64,000 nt of DNA from Blastococcus sp. TBT05-19 (GCF_003319095.1 NZ_QOHI01000006.1:124001-188000); one strand, 5' to 3'; numbered from the stretch's first letter, positions 26,464-36,667 are shown. A program made the numbers and translations. The notes: generated by a model from the sequence alone, not told the origin.

Positions 26464-27861
26464 TCAGACCGACGTCGGGACCCGGTCCGAGGGCTTCCGG
26501 CGCACGGTGCGGACGGTCCGCACCGCCGCCTCGCGCGCCAGACCGATGATCGGGCCGGTGTCCCACAGGGGCCGCTTGTCCGCGGCCGGTTCGGCGGACG
26601 GCACCTCGGCGGCGGGAGCCAGCGTCTGCGCGGCAGCCGCCGCCAGCGCGGCCCGGCGGCGCGCCAGGATGGCCTCCTTCTGCCGGTCGACCCGCTCCTT
26701 CTCGGCGAGCACCAGCAGCTCCTCCTGCGCCTCGGCCACGATCCGCCGCGACTCCTGCTGCAGCTCCTCCACCGCGACGTCGCTGTCGTCGCGGATGGCG
26801 GCGAGCTTGTCGTAGGCGCTGGGCGGGCCGAAGTTGAGCAGCAGCTTCATCAGCACGGGCAGCAGCTCGATGCTCATGAACAGCAGCGAGAGCAGCGTCT
26901 TCGCGGCCCACAGGGTGCCGTTCGTGTCGCTGAGCCGGTCCAGGGCCTCCAGCCGCAGCAGGATCCCGCCGGAGCCCTCGTTCGCCGAGTCGAACGCGGC
27001 CTGCAGCCGGTCCTGCTCCGCCGTCAGCCGCTCGAAGTCCGCCTCGTCGGTGGCCAGCGCGGCCTTCGCCTGGGCGGCGCTGCGCTCCTGCGCGTCCGAG
27101 GCCTGGGCGAGGGCGGCGTCCAGCTCGGCCTTGGCCGCGGCGACGACGGCGGTCTGCGCGTCGGCGTTGGCGCGGGCGGACTGGTACGCCGTCCCGGTGC
27201 CGGCCTCGCCGGTGCCGCAGGTGCCGTCCAGCTCGCACTGGGCCTTCGTCTCCAGCTGCAGCGCCGTCGACGTCGCCATGTCGTATGCGGCCTGCTTGGC
27301 CGCCACCGTGCCCTGGACGACGGCGAGCTGGGGGTCGGTGCGCCCGCCGCTGGCGACGATCGACCGCCCGGTGGCGATCTTCTCCTCGAGGTCCGGCAGC
27401 CCGGCGAACCGGGCGTCGGCGGCCAGGCCCTGGCGGTAGGTGTCGGCGGCCTCGGCCTGCATGGTCACGATCTCGGTGTCGATCTCCTTGTGGAAGATCT
27501 GCAGCGTCAGGGGGGTGGCGACGACGACGCCGAGGATCAGCGCGAGCGCGACGCGCGGCACGGCGAGCGCCACGTTCCGCTTGAGCGAGGGGTCGTGCGC
27601 CATGCCGACCAGCAGCATCCGGTCCAGGTTCACGATGACCGCGCCCCAGCCCACGCCCAGCAGCAGCGCGAACGGCCACCAGACGCCGATCGCCATGTGC
27701 ACGGCGAAGGCGGCGGACAGGACGGCGAGGCCGCCCGTGCTCAGCAGGACGCCGCCCAGCGCCACGAACTTCGGGCGCGCTCCGGGCGAGGCCTCCAGCA
27801 GCTCGGGGCGTGCGCCGCCGAGCACCGCCAGGGCGTTGCCGATCCGCTGATGTCGAGCCAT
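26464..27861 (-). CDS. DUF4407 membrane protein with coiled coil
   Basis: 465 residues from the ATG at 27861; an upstream ATG at 27921 adds a very Arg-rich lead that looks non-coding. Residues about 30-125 hold three closely spaced membrane helices with the DUF4407 signature NLDRMLLVGM. A long coiled-coil periplasmic or cytosolic region follows (ALAQASDAQERSAAQAKAAL), and a fourth helix lies near LLSLLFMSIELLPVLMKLLL. The last 110 residues are another charged helix (LLVLAEKERVDRQKEAILAR). DUF4407 proteins have no established function. The gene is monocistronic, with the divergent DUF1810 gene 141 bases away. Confidence 0.82.
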   Translation of the reverse strand: MARHQRIGNALAVLGGARPELLEASPGARPKFVALGGVLLSTGGLAVLSAAFAVHMAIGVWWPFALLLGVGWGAVIVNLDRMLLVGMAHDPSLKRNVALAVPRVALALILGVVVATPLTLQIFHKEIDTEIVTMQAEAADTYRQGLAADARFAGLPDLEEKIATGRSIVASGGRTDPQLAVVQGTVAAKQAAYDMATSTALQLETKAQCELDGTCGTGEAGTGTAYQSARANADAQTAVVAAAKAELDAALAQASDAQERSAAQAKAALATDEADFERLTAEQDRLQAAFDSANEGSGGILLRLEALDRLSDTNGTLWAAKTLLSLLFMSIELLPVLMKLLLNFGPPSAYDKLAAIRDDSDVAVEELQQESRRIVAEAQEELLVLAEKERVDRQKEAILARRRAALAAAAAQTLAPAAEVPSAEPAADKRPLWDTGPIIGLAREAAVRTVRTVRRKPSDRVPTSV

Positions 27862-28002
27862 GCCGTTCCGATCCCCCCGGCGACGGGAGTAGCGAAGGGT
27901 CCGTCGCCTCCCTGGTCTCATCGGCAGTCCGCGACCGGATCGGGGCAGTCGGAGATCTCACACGCGGTTGCCGCCGCGTCGCGCAGGCACGAGGGTCGAT
28001 CG

Positions 28003-28413
28003 GTGACCGATCCCCTGCAGCGGTTCGTGGACGCCCAGCGCGACACCTACGACCAGGCCCTGTCCGAGCTGCGCGGCGGCGAGAAGCGCACGCACTGGAT
28101 GTGGTTCGTCTTCCCGCAGATCGCCGGGCTCGGTCGCAGCGGGATGGCGCAGCGGTTCGCGATCGCCGACCTCGACGAGGCCCGCGCCTACCTCGCGCAC
28201 CCGGTGCTCGGCCGGCGGCTGGTCGAGTGCGCCCGCGCGCTCACCGCCCTGGACGTCGACGACCCGGTGGCGGTCATGGGCTCGATCGACGCGGTGAAGC
28301 TGCGGTCCTCGATGACGCTGTTCGCGCGGGCGTCGGACGAACCGGTCTTCCGCGAGGTGCTCGACCACTACTTCGGCGGTGACGAGGACGACGCCACGAC
28401 TGCACGCATCTAG
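28003..28413 (+). CDS. DUF1810 family protein
   Basis: 136 residues from a GTG at 28003. The N-terminus LQRFVDAQRDTYDQALSELR, then HWMWFVFPQIAGLG, is the DUF1810 signature, and the later FAIADLDEARAYLAHPVLG agrees. The family is calpastatin-like in fold and its function is unknown. Length is close to the usual 140 residues. The gene stands alone. Confidence 0.88.
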   Translation: MTDPLQRFVDAQRDTYDQALSELRGGEKRTHWMWFVFPQIAGLGRSGMAQRFAIADLDEARAYLAHPVLGRRLVECARALTALDVDDPVAVMGSIDAVKLRSSMTLFARASDEPVFREVLDHYFGGDEDDATTARI

Positions 28414-28569
28414 GCATTTACGCGTGTGGCGACCCTCGTCCAGACACGCCGGGACTGACACGCCGGAAGCCGAGACTCTGCGGTACAGAAACGAGTCCGA
28501 GCACCGCTCGTCCCGCTAACCTGCCCGCTCAACGAAGCTACGTCGGTAGCGACGGGGGCCGGGGGGACC

Positions 28570-29673
28570 GTGGAGACCAGCGAAATCTTGGTGGCGTTCG
28601 CTTCGTCGCTGGCTGGGGCCGTCGTGGGCGCCGTGTTGCCACTGTTCCTGCCCAAAAGGGGAGGCAACGGGCAGACCGGAAACGCCGGCGGGACCGGTGG
28701 GCCAGGCGGACCCGGCCAGACCGGGAACTCCGGCGGTACCGGTCAGACGGGGCAGACCGGCGGGAACACGATCTCCGGTGGCCGATTCGACGGACCCGTC
28801 CACGTGGGTAACCGGACGTTCGACGTCACGCAGGACAACCGGGTGATCATCAACAGCACAACGGTGCGGGAGGTCGTGCAGAGTTCGCCCAGCCGGAGGG
28901 CGGAACGAAGGGATGCTCCGCGAGACGGGTCGACGACCGGCGATGACTACACCCCGTTCGTACTCGCAGGCATCGCCGCACTCCTCGTCATGGTCGGCTA
29001 CCTCCGGTACCGCGATGCGGTGACCTTGACCGTTCTGTCGGTGAGCGGCTTTGCCATGTTCCTGCCGATCGGTGCTCTGGTCGTGGCCCGAGTGCGCGCC
29101 GTCTCCTATGCCAGGAGCCAACTCGCACAGGTGTGGATCAACGTCCTTCTCGTGTGCGCGAGCCTTGTGAGCATCTATTTCCTCAGCCACCCCGCGGCGG
29201 GCTTCGACAGCGCCGAATTCGCTGCTCTCCTGGAGGCCGGGGAACGTCGGGCGTCGCTCCGCGAACTGTTCGAGCGGTTCGGGATCGACTGGGCTCTCTT
29301 CCTGGCCTACCAATTGATGGGGCTGGCCGTTTCCGTCCTGACGGTTGCCGCCATCGCACTCCACTCGCTCAAGTTGTATGCCGTCGCTGCGGCTGCGGTC
29401 CGCGCCCGGAGTGACGCGACGTACCAGCCCGGCCCTGTCCGGGCGTGGCTGATCCGAGCTGGGGGCTCCCCGGGTCAGGTCTTCCGCCGAGCGATCGTGC
29501 TTGCGGTTCTCTCGATCGTGCTCATCAGCGGAGCTGGGTACGCGCTCGTCACTAAACTGCAGGGAGACGTGGAGTTCCCGCTGCCATCCACCCCGACGAC
29601 GCCGTCCACGGTCAGTCCGCCACCCGCCGTGCCGCCAGCGGACCCGTCGCCGGTTCCGGGCCCCGCGACCTGA
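28570..29673 (+). CDS. Multi-pass membrane protein with collagen-like Gly-X-Y tract
   Basis: 367 residues from a GTG at 28570. Residues 7-27 form a membrane helix (FASSLAGAVVGAVLPLFL). Residues 31-66 are twelve uninterrupted Gly-X-Y triplets, many GQT or GGT. A beta-like stretch follows (GPVHVGNRTFDVTQDNRVII). Further membrane helices lie near 135-180, 193-213, 245-275 and 305-330, and a Pro/Ser/Thr-rich tail closes the protein (TPTTPSTVSPPPAVPP). Bacterial collagen-like tracts form triple helices on cell surfaces and spores, so a trimeric surface protein is plausible. I do not recognise the membrane domain. Lower GC than neighbours hints at acquisition. Confidence 0.7.
   Translation: METSEILVAFASSLAGAVVGAVLPLFLPKRGGNGQTGNAGGTGGPGGPGQTGNSGGTGQTGQTGGNTISGGRFDGPVHVGNRTFDVTQDNRVIINSTTVREVVQSSPSRRAERRDAPRDGSTTGDDYTPFVLAGIAALLVMVGYLRYRDAVTLTVLSVSGFAMFLPIGALVVARVRAVSYARSQLAQVWINVLLVCASLVSIYFLSHPAAGFDSAEFAALLEAGERRASLRELFERFGIDWALFLAYQLMGLAVSVLTVAAIALHSLKLYAVAAAAVRARSDATYQPGPVRAWLIRAGGSPGQVFRRAIVLAVLSIVLISGAGYALVTKLQGDVEFPLPSTPTTPSTVSPPPAVPPADPSPVPGPAT
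28660..28767 (+). repeat. In-frame collagen-like repeat, 12 Gly-X-Y codon triplets
   Basis: Nine-base units with glycine in the first codon repeat twelve times without a break. Units such as GGGCAGACC and close variants recur, so the DNA itself is a short imperfect tandem array that could vary in copy number by slippage. Confidence 0.7.
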
Positions 29674-29789
29674 GATCGCCTTGGAGTTGCCAGACGCGGC
29701 GAATGACGACAGTCGGCTAGTCGTGCGTGCCGAGCAGGGCCTGTGGACAACGCTCACGGGGATCCCCGCGAGCTGACACGGTGGCCGGC

Positions 29790-30197
29790 ATGACGACGCC
29801 CGCCCTCGCCGATGTCCCCGTCCGCACCGCCGCCGAGCTCACCGCCCGCTGGTACTCGCTGCTCGACCCACCGGAGTTCGCGGCGCGCAGCCTGTGGCTC
29901 ACCTGGTTCGGCGCCGACGGTCGCCAGCTGCCCATCGTCATCCCGGTGGACGGCGTCCCGCGCGTGCCCGACGTGCTGATGCTCGTGAACCTGCGTCAGC
30001 TGCACGAGCAGGTGCTGAGCGACCAACTCGGCGGCCGTGGACACCTGGCCCTCGCGCTGTGCCGACCGGGCCCGGCTGTGGTCACCGCCGATGACGACGC
30101 CTGGCTCGAGGCGCTGCGCGAGCTCCTGGACGACGGCGACTGGAGCCTGCACCTGGCCGCCGACGGCTCCGTCGTGCCCCTGGTGCAGGCGGGCTGA
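29790..30197 (+). CDS. Small hypothetical protein
   Basis: 135 residues from the ATG at 29790. It looks like one alpha/beta domain: the segment SLWLTWFGADGRQLPIVIPV, then DVLMLVNLRQLHEQVLSDQL, then LALALCRPGPAVVTADDDAW. No signal peptide, membrane helix or catalytic motif. I do not recognise the family. It converges on the LLM oxidoreductase gene with only two bases between stops. Confidence 0.6.
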   Translation: MTTPALADVPVRTAAELTARWYSLLDPPEFAARSLWLTWFGADGRQLPIVIPVDGVPRVPDVLMLVNLRQLHEQVLSDQLGGRGHLALALCRPGPAVVTADDDAWLEALRELLDDGDWSLHLAADGSVVPLVQAG

Positions 30198-30199
30198 CC

Positions 30200-31249
<1,050 letters not shown>

Positions 31250-31302
31250 GGGTGCTCCTGTCGCCGGGGGTCGGTCCCCGGCAACGTAGCGAAGGACGCC
31301 GG

Positions 31303-32832
31303 TCAGCGCGGGACGGCGATCCAGCCCTCGGCCTCGCGCAGCGCCGTCTTCAGGACCTTGCCGCCGGCGTTGCGCGGCAGCGGTCCGTCGACCACCCGCA
31401 CGAACTGCGGCGTCTTGAAGTCGGCCAGTCGCTCGCCGGCGAACGAGCACAGCGACCCGACCAGCGCGTCGACGTCGGCACCCGGCCGGGGGAGGACGAC
31501 GGCGCCCACCTTCTCCCCCATCACCGGGTCCGGGACGCCGACGACCGCTACCTCGACGACGTCGGGGTGCGCGGCCAGCGCGTTCTCGACCTCGACCGAA
31601 TACACGTTCTCCCCGCCGCGGTTGATCATGTCCTTCGCCCGGTCGACGATCCGCACGATGCCGTCGGTGATCGTCGCCATGTCGCCGGTGTGCAGCCAGC
31701 CGTCGACGATCGTCTCCGCCGTCTTCTCCGGGGCGCCCCAGTAACCGGCGACGACGTTCGGGCCGCGCACCAGCAGCTCCCCCACGCCGGTGATCGGGTC
31801 GGGGCGGTGCAGGCGGACGTCGTTCACCGGCGACGGGAAGCCGACCGCGTCCGCGTGCGTGGCCGCGTACTCGTGCGGGAGGAAGGTCGCCAGCGCCGTC
31901 GTCTCCGAGAGGCCGAAGCCGTTGCCGAGCCGGGCCGTCGGGAAGGCCTCGAGGAGGCGGTGCACCAGCTCGGGCGCGATCGGCGCACCGCCGTAGCTGA
32001 GGGTGCGGACGCTGCTCACGTCCGTCGTCGCGAAGTCCGGGTGCCGCAGCGCCAGCTCGTAGATGGTCGGCACGCTGGTGACCAGCGTGATCCGGTGCTC
32101 GGCGATGGCGGCGAGGAAGGCGGCCGGCTCGAAACGCGGCATGATCACCGACGTGCCGCCGACGGCGACCTGCGTCATGAACTGCGAGCAGCAGCCGGTG
32201 ACGTGGAACAGCGGGACCGAGATCAGCGTCGCCTGGTCGGGGTGGCGGGGCAGCTCGCGGCAGCGGATGACGCTCTCGACCGTCGTCACGAAGTTGTCGT
32301 GGGTGACCATCGCGCCCTTGGGCCGGCCGGTCGTGCCGGACGTGTAGAAGAGCGCGGCGACGTCGCTGCGCTGCGGGCTCGGTAGCTCGACCGGTTCGCC
32401 GTCGGGCAGCGGCTCCCCCGGCCTGGCCACGTAGGCGGCTCCGCAGTCGCCGAGGACGTAGTCGGCTTCCGGCTCCGAGAGCCGGGTGTTCATGGGGACG
32501 ACGACGGCGCCGGCCAGGTGGCCGCCCCAGAAGGCGAGCACCCAGTCCAGGCCGTTGGGCAGGTTGATGGCGACGCGGTCGCCGGGGTTCACGTCGAGCG
32601 CGCGAAGGCCGCCGGCGACCCTTCTGGCGCGGTCCCACAGCTCGGCGTAGGTGATCGATGGGCCGCCCAGCTCGACGATCGCCGTCCGGTCGCCATGGCG
32701 CTCGACGGTCTCCCGCAGCAGCGTGACGAGGTTGGCCGTCAGGCCCGTGTAGCGCTTGATGCCGTCGGCGCCGACCTCGATGCCGCTGGTGTCGAAAGGC
32801 CCCTGCCCGAGCGCATCCACGCGTTCCCCCAT
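31303..32832 (-). CDS. AMP-dependent acyl-CoA synthetase/ligase
   Basis: 509 residues from the ATG at 32832; the frame opens about 115 codons earlier but that part is antisense-like. All adenylate-forming motifs are present: the P-loop FYTSGTTGRPKGAMVTH near 195, the aromatic/acyl pocket FGLSETTA near 325, HTGDMATI near 405, DRAKDMINRGGENVYSVEVE near 425, and the C-terminal lysine in NAGGKVLK. It would activate a carboxylic acid to its acyl-CoA through an acyl-AMP. The short length and pocket suit a medium- or long-chain fatty acid or aryl acid. It may be transcribed with the downstream LLM oxidoreductase. Confidence 0.9.
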   Translation of the reverse strand: MGERVDALGQGPFDTSGIEVGADGIKRYTGLTANLVTLLRETVERHGDRTAIVELGGPSITYAELWDRARRVAGGLRALDVNPGDRVAINLPNGLDWVLAFWGGHLAGAVVVPMNTRLSEPEADYVLGDCGAAYVARPGEPLPDGEPVELPSPQRSDVAALFYTSGTTGRPKGAMVTHDNFVTTVESVIRCRELPRHPDQATLISVPLFHVTGCCSQFMTQVAVGGTSVIMPRFEPAAFLAAIAEHRITLVTSVPTIYELALRHPDFATTDVSSVRTLSYGGAPIAPELVHRLLEAFPTARLGNGFGLSETTALATFLPHEYAATHADAVGFPSPVNDVRLHRPDPITGVGELLVRGPNVVAGYWGAPEKTAETIVDGWLHTGDMATITDGIVRIVDRAKDMINRGGENVYSVEVENALAAHPDVVEVAVVGVPDPVMGEKVGAVVLPRPGADVDALVGSLCSFAGERLADFKTPQFVRVVDGPLPRNAGGKVLKTALREAEGWIAVPR

Positions 32833-32956
32833 CCCGGCGACCTGGAGGCGGTCACCTCCTCGGCATTCTGCGCTCGGGCAGTTGCTGGTGTTCACCCGAT
32901 CCGGCGGAGGCGACCCGCTGTCCACAGATACGGAACCGTCGCTGCCGCTCGCTGCG

Positions 32957-32962
32957 TAGTCT
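32957..32962 (+). promoter_or_regulatory. -10 element of a leaderless promoter
   Basis: TAGTCT lies seven bases before the GTG at 32969, the spacing expected for a transcript starting at or next to the start codon. No strong -35 hexamer is visible at the right distance. Confidence 0.4.
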
Positions 32963-32968
32963 GCGGCG

Positions 32969-33547
32969 GTGCGTGATCTTCGTGGACTGCGTCGCACCGT
33001 CATCGCTGCTGCCCTCGCGGGGCTCGTGCTGAGCGGCTGCTCGGAGAAGCAGGAAGCCAGCGACACCCTGCCGACGACGGCCGCGGAGACGACGGAGTCG
33101 CTCCCGCCCGTTGGTCCCGCCGACTTCCCCGTCCCGGACGAGGCACGCACCAAGGACGCCGCTGGCGCCGAAGCGTTCACCCGCTATTACATGGACTTGA
33201 TCAACCGAAGTTCCCGAACCCTTGACGCCACTCCGCTTCGGGACCTCAGTGAGGGATGCGACGACTGCGACCGCATAGCCGCGAACGCTGAGTCAAGCGC
33301 GCAAGCGGGTTACCGGTATGAAGGCGGCGTCATCTCCGTCACGGAGGTTGCGCAGCCGCTGGTAACCGGGGAAACGGCAGAGATGGCTATCCGCATCGAC
33401 CAGACGGCGTTGGCCGTTCTCGACCGATCAGGCAGTCCCGTGGAAGAGGGCAGCTCCGACGCCTTTCGAGGCATTCCTGCGAATGTGGCCTTGAAATGGG
33501 CCCCCGCCCTCAAGTCATGGCGCATGACATATCTGGCCTTCGGATGA
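32969..33547 (+). CDS. DUF6318-like lipoprotein
   Basis: 192 residues. The signal peptide LRRTVIAAALAGLVLSGC ends in the lipobox LSGC, so the mature protein is anchored to the outer face of the membrane at Cys 25. A Thr/Pro-rich linker follows. The folded domain starts FTRYYMDLINRSSRTLDATP and includes the pair CDDCDRIAANAESSAQAGYR, then IPANVALKWAPALKSWRM, which fits the NTF2-like DUF6318 family common in actinobacteria. Its stop overlaps the next gene's ATG (ATGA), so the two are translationally coupled. Lower GC than neighbours. Confidence 0.75.
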   Translation: MRDLRGLRRTVIAAALAGLVLSGCSEKQEASDTLPTTAAETTESLPPVGPADFPVPDEARTKDAAGAEAFTRYYMDLINRSSRTLDATPLRDLSEGCDDCDRIAANAESSAQAGYRYEGGVISVTEVAQPLVTGETAEMAIRIDQTALAVLDRSGSPVEEGSSDAFRGIPANVALKWAPALKSWRMTYLAFG

Positions 33548-34461
33548 TCTCCGCATGCGCGCGAGCACTAGTAGCCATGAGCATCGGGATCGTGGCTGCG
33601 CTGGCTCCCTCCATGGCTCAAGCTGCGGACGGCTGTGGGTTCGTCGTATGCACTGAGGTCAAGCACAGTCCAGGCGCCATCACAGCCGCACATGTCGAGC
33701 AGAGCGATGGCGGTCAGTACTTCGCCAGCAATGTCGCACCGCCGGCACCGCCTTACCGTTATCAGCTTTCCCCGCCTTGCGTCGTCGACGACCGGGAAAA
33801 CGGTGGATGCCGACCCAGTGACTTCAGGACTTGCCCTTCGCCACCCGGTCGAATAGTCGAAGACCTGGTTCTTGAGCGCCAAAATCTCGTACTTCCCGAC
33901 AGCCCGACGACGATCGATGGGCTCACGCCTCTGGCGGGGGCCGCCCCGGGAACGCCCGTCGGGGGCTGGGATCAGATGCTCAGAGCCTGCATCGACATCA
34001 CGGCTCTCAATCCGCCACCATCACCGGGCGAGGTGTTTCGGTACTTCGAGACTTTGCCATTGCCGCAGCTGCTGACCCAGCATCAACCCCCGGGAAACGG
34101 CCTCTCCGGGCTACCGGTGATCTTCTACACCGACTCTTCCACCACCCAGACGTTCACCGTCGACATCCGCGGATTCACCGTCGTCATCGAGGCGGCCGCC
34201 CAGCAGTTCACCTGGCACACCGGCGACGCCACCGGCCAGATCGTCACCACCGACCCCGGCCTCCCCTACCCCGACCAGACCATCGAGCACGACTACCGCT
34301 CAGGCACCTACACCGCCTACCTCACCGTCACCTGGGGCGCGACCTTCACCGTCAACGGCAGCGCACCCGCCGACGTCCCCGGCACCACCACCACCGACGG
34401 CCCACCCGTCACCTTCGACGTCCTGCAAGCGCGATCGGTGCTCACCAACCCCTACGACTGA
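33544..34461 (+). CDS. Secreted protein with PKD-like domain
   Basis: 305 residues from the ATG at 33544, chosen because it overlaps the upstream stop; an ATG at 33496 lies inside the upstream gene. A Sec signal peptide (ALVAMSIGIVAALAPSMAQA) ends near residue 28, leaving Cys-rich mature sequence (CGFVVCTEV, CVVDDRENGGC). Residues about 215-300 look like a PKD/Ig-type beta domain (FTWHTGDATGQIVTTDP, then YRSGTYTAYLTVTWGATFTV). It is likely exported to the cell surface with the lipoprotein. The first two thirds are visibly lower in GC than the C-terminal third, where composition returns to the local norm. This suggests a mosaic gene. Confidence 0.72.
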   Translation: MISACARALVAMSIGIVAALAPSMAQAADGCGFVVCTEVKHSPGAITAAHVEQSDGGQYFASNVAPPAPPYRYQLSPPCVVDDRENGGCRPSDFRTCPSPPGRIVEDLVLERQNLVLPDSPTTIDGLTPLAGAAPGTPVGGWDQMLRACIDITALNPPPSPGEVFRYFETLPLPQLLTQHQPPGNGLSGLPVIFYTDSSTTQTFTVDIRGFTVVIEAAAQQFTWHTGDATGQIVTTDPGLPYPDQTIEHDYRSGTYTAYLTVTWGATFTVNGSAPADVPGTTTTDGPPVTFDVLQARSVLTNPYD

Positions 34462-34488
34462 CCGCCGAAAACTGTCGTACCCCGCCCC

Positions 34489-34494
34489 TAACCT
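34489..34494 (+). promoter_or_regulatory. -10-like TAACCT upstream of the DUF222-HNH gene
   Basis: TAACCT ends 6 bases before the ATG at 34501. The surrounding nine bases CTAACCTGC also occur upstream of the genes at 28570 and 43429, supporting a shared promoter core. Confidence 0.4.
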
Positions 34495-34500
34495 GCAGTT

Positions 34501-35937
34501 ATGGACATCAGGGAGCTCCCGCCGGACGACGGCGTGCTGGTCCTCGTGATGCCCGAGGACCTCGAGCCCTCGCTCAGCGACACCGAGCTGGTCGCCGACA
34601 TCTGGGCCGCCGACTCCCGCGCCGCGCGCTATGCCGCGGAGCGAGCCGCTGCCATCGCCGCCTTCGCCCGCCGCCGGCACATCCAGCGCGACGCGGCATT
34701 CGGCCGGCGCGGCGGCCCGGGGCACGACTCGCGGCTGCGCCGGCACCAAGCGCTCGCCGAGGTGTCGGAGACCTTCGTGCCCGAGCTCGCGCTGCTCCGG
34801 AACTGCTCGGAGGCCGAGGCGGAGACGCTGGCGGTCGAATCGATCCTGCTCACCACCAAGCTCCGACGGACCTGGAGCGCTCTGTACGACGGCCGGGTGG
34901 ACGTCCCGAAGGCACGTGCCCTCATCGACCTCCTCGGCCCGGTGAAGCTGTCCGTCGCCGAGCAGGTCGAGCAGCTCGTCCTGCCGGCCGCAGACAAGCT
35001 CACCGTTCCCCTACTCCGCCAGCGAGTGCGCCGGCTGCTGGCCAAGCTCGACGCCGACGCGCTCGACAAGCGACGCGAAGAAGCAGCCCGGAGAGCCGAC
35101 GTCGTCCACCAGCCGACCGGCGACGGCATGGGACAGGTGGTCATCGACCTGCCGCTCCCCACGTCCGCCGCCTGCGTCGACGCCATCGACCAGTACGCGC
35201 AGATGCTGCGCGCCGACGGCGACGAACGCCCCATCGGTGTCATCCGCGCCGCCGTCGCCGCTGACCTCATCCTGCGGCCCTGGGACACCGGGCGGCCGTC
35301 GGTCACCGCCAAGCTCGTCGTCCACGCACCGCTGCCCGCACTTCGCGACGACGCCGACGGACCGCAGCCGGCCGCCGAGATCGCCGGCGAGGTCGTCACC
35401 GCCGCGCAGTGCCGGGAGCTGCTCGAGCAGCTGGGCATCCTCGGCGTCGGCGACGCTCCCGCCGGCGGCTCGGTGCACCTGGCGATCAGCGACCCGTCGA
35501 CGGGCCGGCTCCGCGCACTGGCCTCGCGTCGTGAGCTCGACCGAGGCGCTCGCGGAGCGGGCGTCTGCACCCCGCGCGCCGCTCCCGGTTACGAGCCGAC
35601 CTCCCAGCAGCGCCGCTTCGTCGAGGTCCGGGACCGGCACTGCCGGATGCCCGGCTGCCGACGGCGACCGGGGCGCCTGGACATCGACCACGCCGTTGCC
35701 CACGCCGACGGTGGCGCGACCGACTGCCGGAACCTCTGCTGCCTGTGCCGACGACACCACCGCATCAAGACGTTCGCCCCCAGCTGGGACTTCGAACTGC
35801 TCGACGACGGTCGGCTGATCGTCCGCACGCCGTCCGGGGTGTCCCGCACGACCGATCCACCCGGCTGGTGGCTCGGCGCCGAACCCGAACCACCGTGGCT
35901 CGACGAGACGGCGCCACCGGACCCGATGCGCTGCTGA
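34501..35937 (+). CDS. DUF222-HNH endonuclease-like protein (13E12 repeat family)
   Basis: 478 residues. The N-terminal two thirds are DUF222 (LVADIWAADSRAARYAAERA, then LLTTKLRRTWSALYDGRVDV). The C-terminal HNH domain is intact: RDRHCRMPGCRRRPGRLDID near 378, HAVAHADGGATDCRNLCCLC, then RRHHRIKT. This is the REP13E12-like family, found in many copies in actinobacterial genomes and assumed mobile or selfish; the nuclease activity is untested as far as I know. A TAACCT box lies 7 bases before the ATG, suggesting a near-leaderless transcript. It stands alone with normal high GC. Confidence 0.92.
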   Translation: MDIRELPPDDGVLVLVMPEDLEPSLSDTELVADIWAADSRAARYAAERAAAIAAFARRRHIQRDAAFGRRGGPGHDSRLRRHQALAEVSETFVPELALLRNCSEAEAETLAVESILLTTKLRRTWSALYDGRVDVPKARALIDLLGPVKLSVAEQVEQLVLPAADKLTVPLLRQRVRRLLAKLDADALDKRREEAARRADVVHQPTGDGMGQVVIDLPLPTSAACVDAIDQYAQMLRADGDERPIGVIRAAVAADLILRPWDTGRPSVTAKLVVHAPLPALRDDADGPQPAAEIAGEVVTAAQCRELLEQLGILGVGDAPAGGSVHLAISDPSTGRLRALASRRELDRGARGAGVCTPRAAPGYEPTSQQRRFVEVRDRHCRMPGCRRRPGRLDIDHAVAHADGGATDCRNLCCLCRRHHRIKTFAPSWDFELLDDGRLIVRTPSGVSRTTDPPGWWLGAEPEPPWLDETAPPDPMRC

Positions 35938-36041
35938 CCCGTCACCGCGATCGATCCAGTTCCCAAATCACCCCGGAGCGAGGACAGTCGTCCCTGCGGC
36001 GAGGCCGCCCGTGGCTCGCCCGTTCGCGAGGGGGACTCGGT

Positions 36042-36662
36042 ATGCGCGCGCGCTCCACGACCGTCCAGGGCAATCCGCAGAACCTGGACAAGGGCATCCA
36101 CTACGTCAGTGACCGGGTGCTGCCCGCCGTCATGGGCATGGACGGCTTCATCGGCCTGTCGATGCTGGCCGACCGGCAGTCCGGCCGGTGCATCATCACC
36201 AGCGCCTGGGAGGACACCGCCGCCCTGCAGCGCAGCGCCGCCGAGGTGAAGGCCATGCGCGCCCGCGCCGCCGACATCCTCGGCGGACCGGCCACCGTCG
36301 ACGCCTGGACCATCGACGTCCTCCACCGCCTGCACCCGACCCACCCAGGCGCCTGCACCCGCGTCACCTGGATGCGCAACCGCCCGCAGCACCTCGACGG
36401 CATGATCGACGCCTTCGGCATGAGCATCGTCCCCCGGCTCGAGGACCTGCCCGGCTTCTGCTCGGTCAGCATGCTGACCAACCACGACGACGGCCGCAGC
36501 ACCACCGCCGCGACCTACGACAGCCGCGACGCCATGCAGGCCTCGCTGGAGCGGGCCACCGAGCTCCGGCGGGACTTCGCCCGCGCCATGGGCGCCGAAC
36601 TCCTCGAGGTGGCCACCTTCGACCTCGTCCTCGCCCAGCTCCGGGTGCCCGAGACCGTCTAG
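36042..36662 (+). CDS. Two-domain ABM-like protein, paralogue of the 23.4 kb gene
   Basis: 206 residues from the ATG at 36042. It has the same two-fold ferredoxin-like layout as the gene at 23397-24020: MRARSTTVQGNPQNLDKGI, VLPAVMGMDGFIGLSMLADR, SIVPRLEDLPGFCSVSML and the ending FDLVLAQLRVPETV. Matched blocks run end to end, so this is a duplication within the genome rather than a shared short domain. No active-site residues can be named. It ends just before a strong bidirectional hairpin. Confidence 0.75.
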   Translation: MRARSTTVQGNPQNLDKGIHYVSDRVLPAVMGMDGFIGLSMLADRQSGRCIITSAWEDTAALQRSAAEVKAMRARAADILGGPATVDAWTIDVLHRLHPTHPGACTRVTWMRNRPQHLDGMIDAFGMSIVPRLEDLPGFCSVSMLTNHDDGRSTTAATYDSRDAMQASLERATELRRDFARAMGAELLEVATFDLVLAQLRVPETV

Positions 36663-36667
36663 ACCGG

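Noticed and set aside
31250-32638. N-terminal extension of the LLM oxidoreductase frame
   Set aside because: The upstream part is the acyl-CoA ligase gene read in another frame; the true start at 31249 has family-like sequence.
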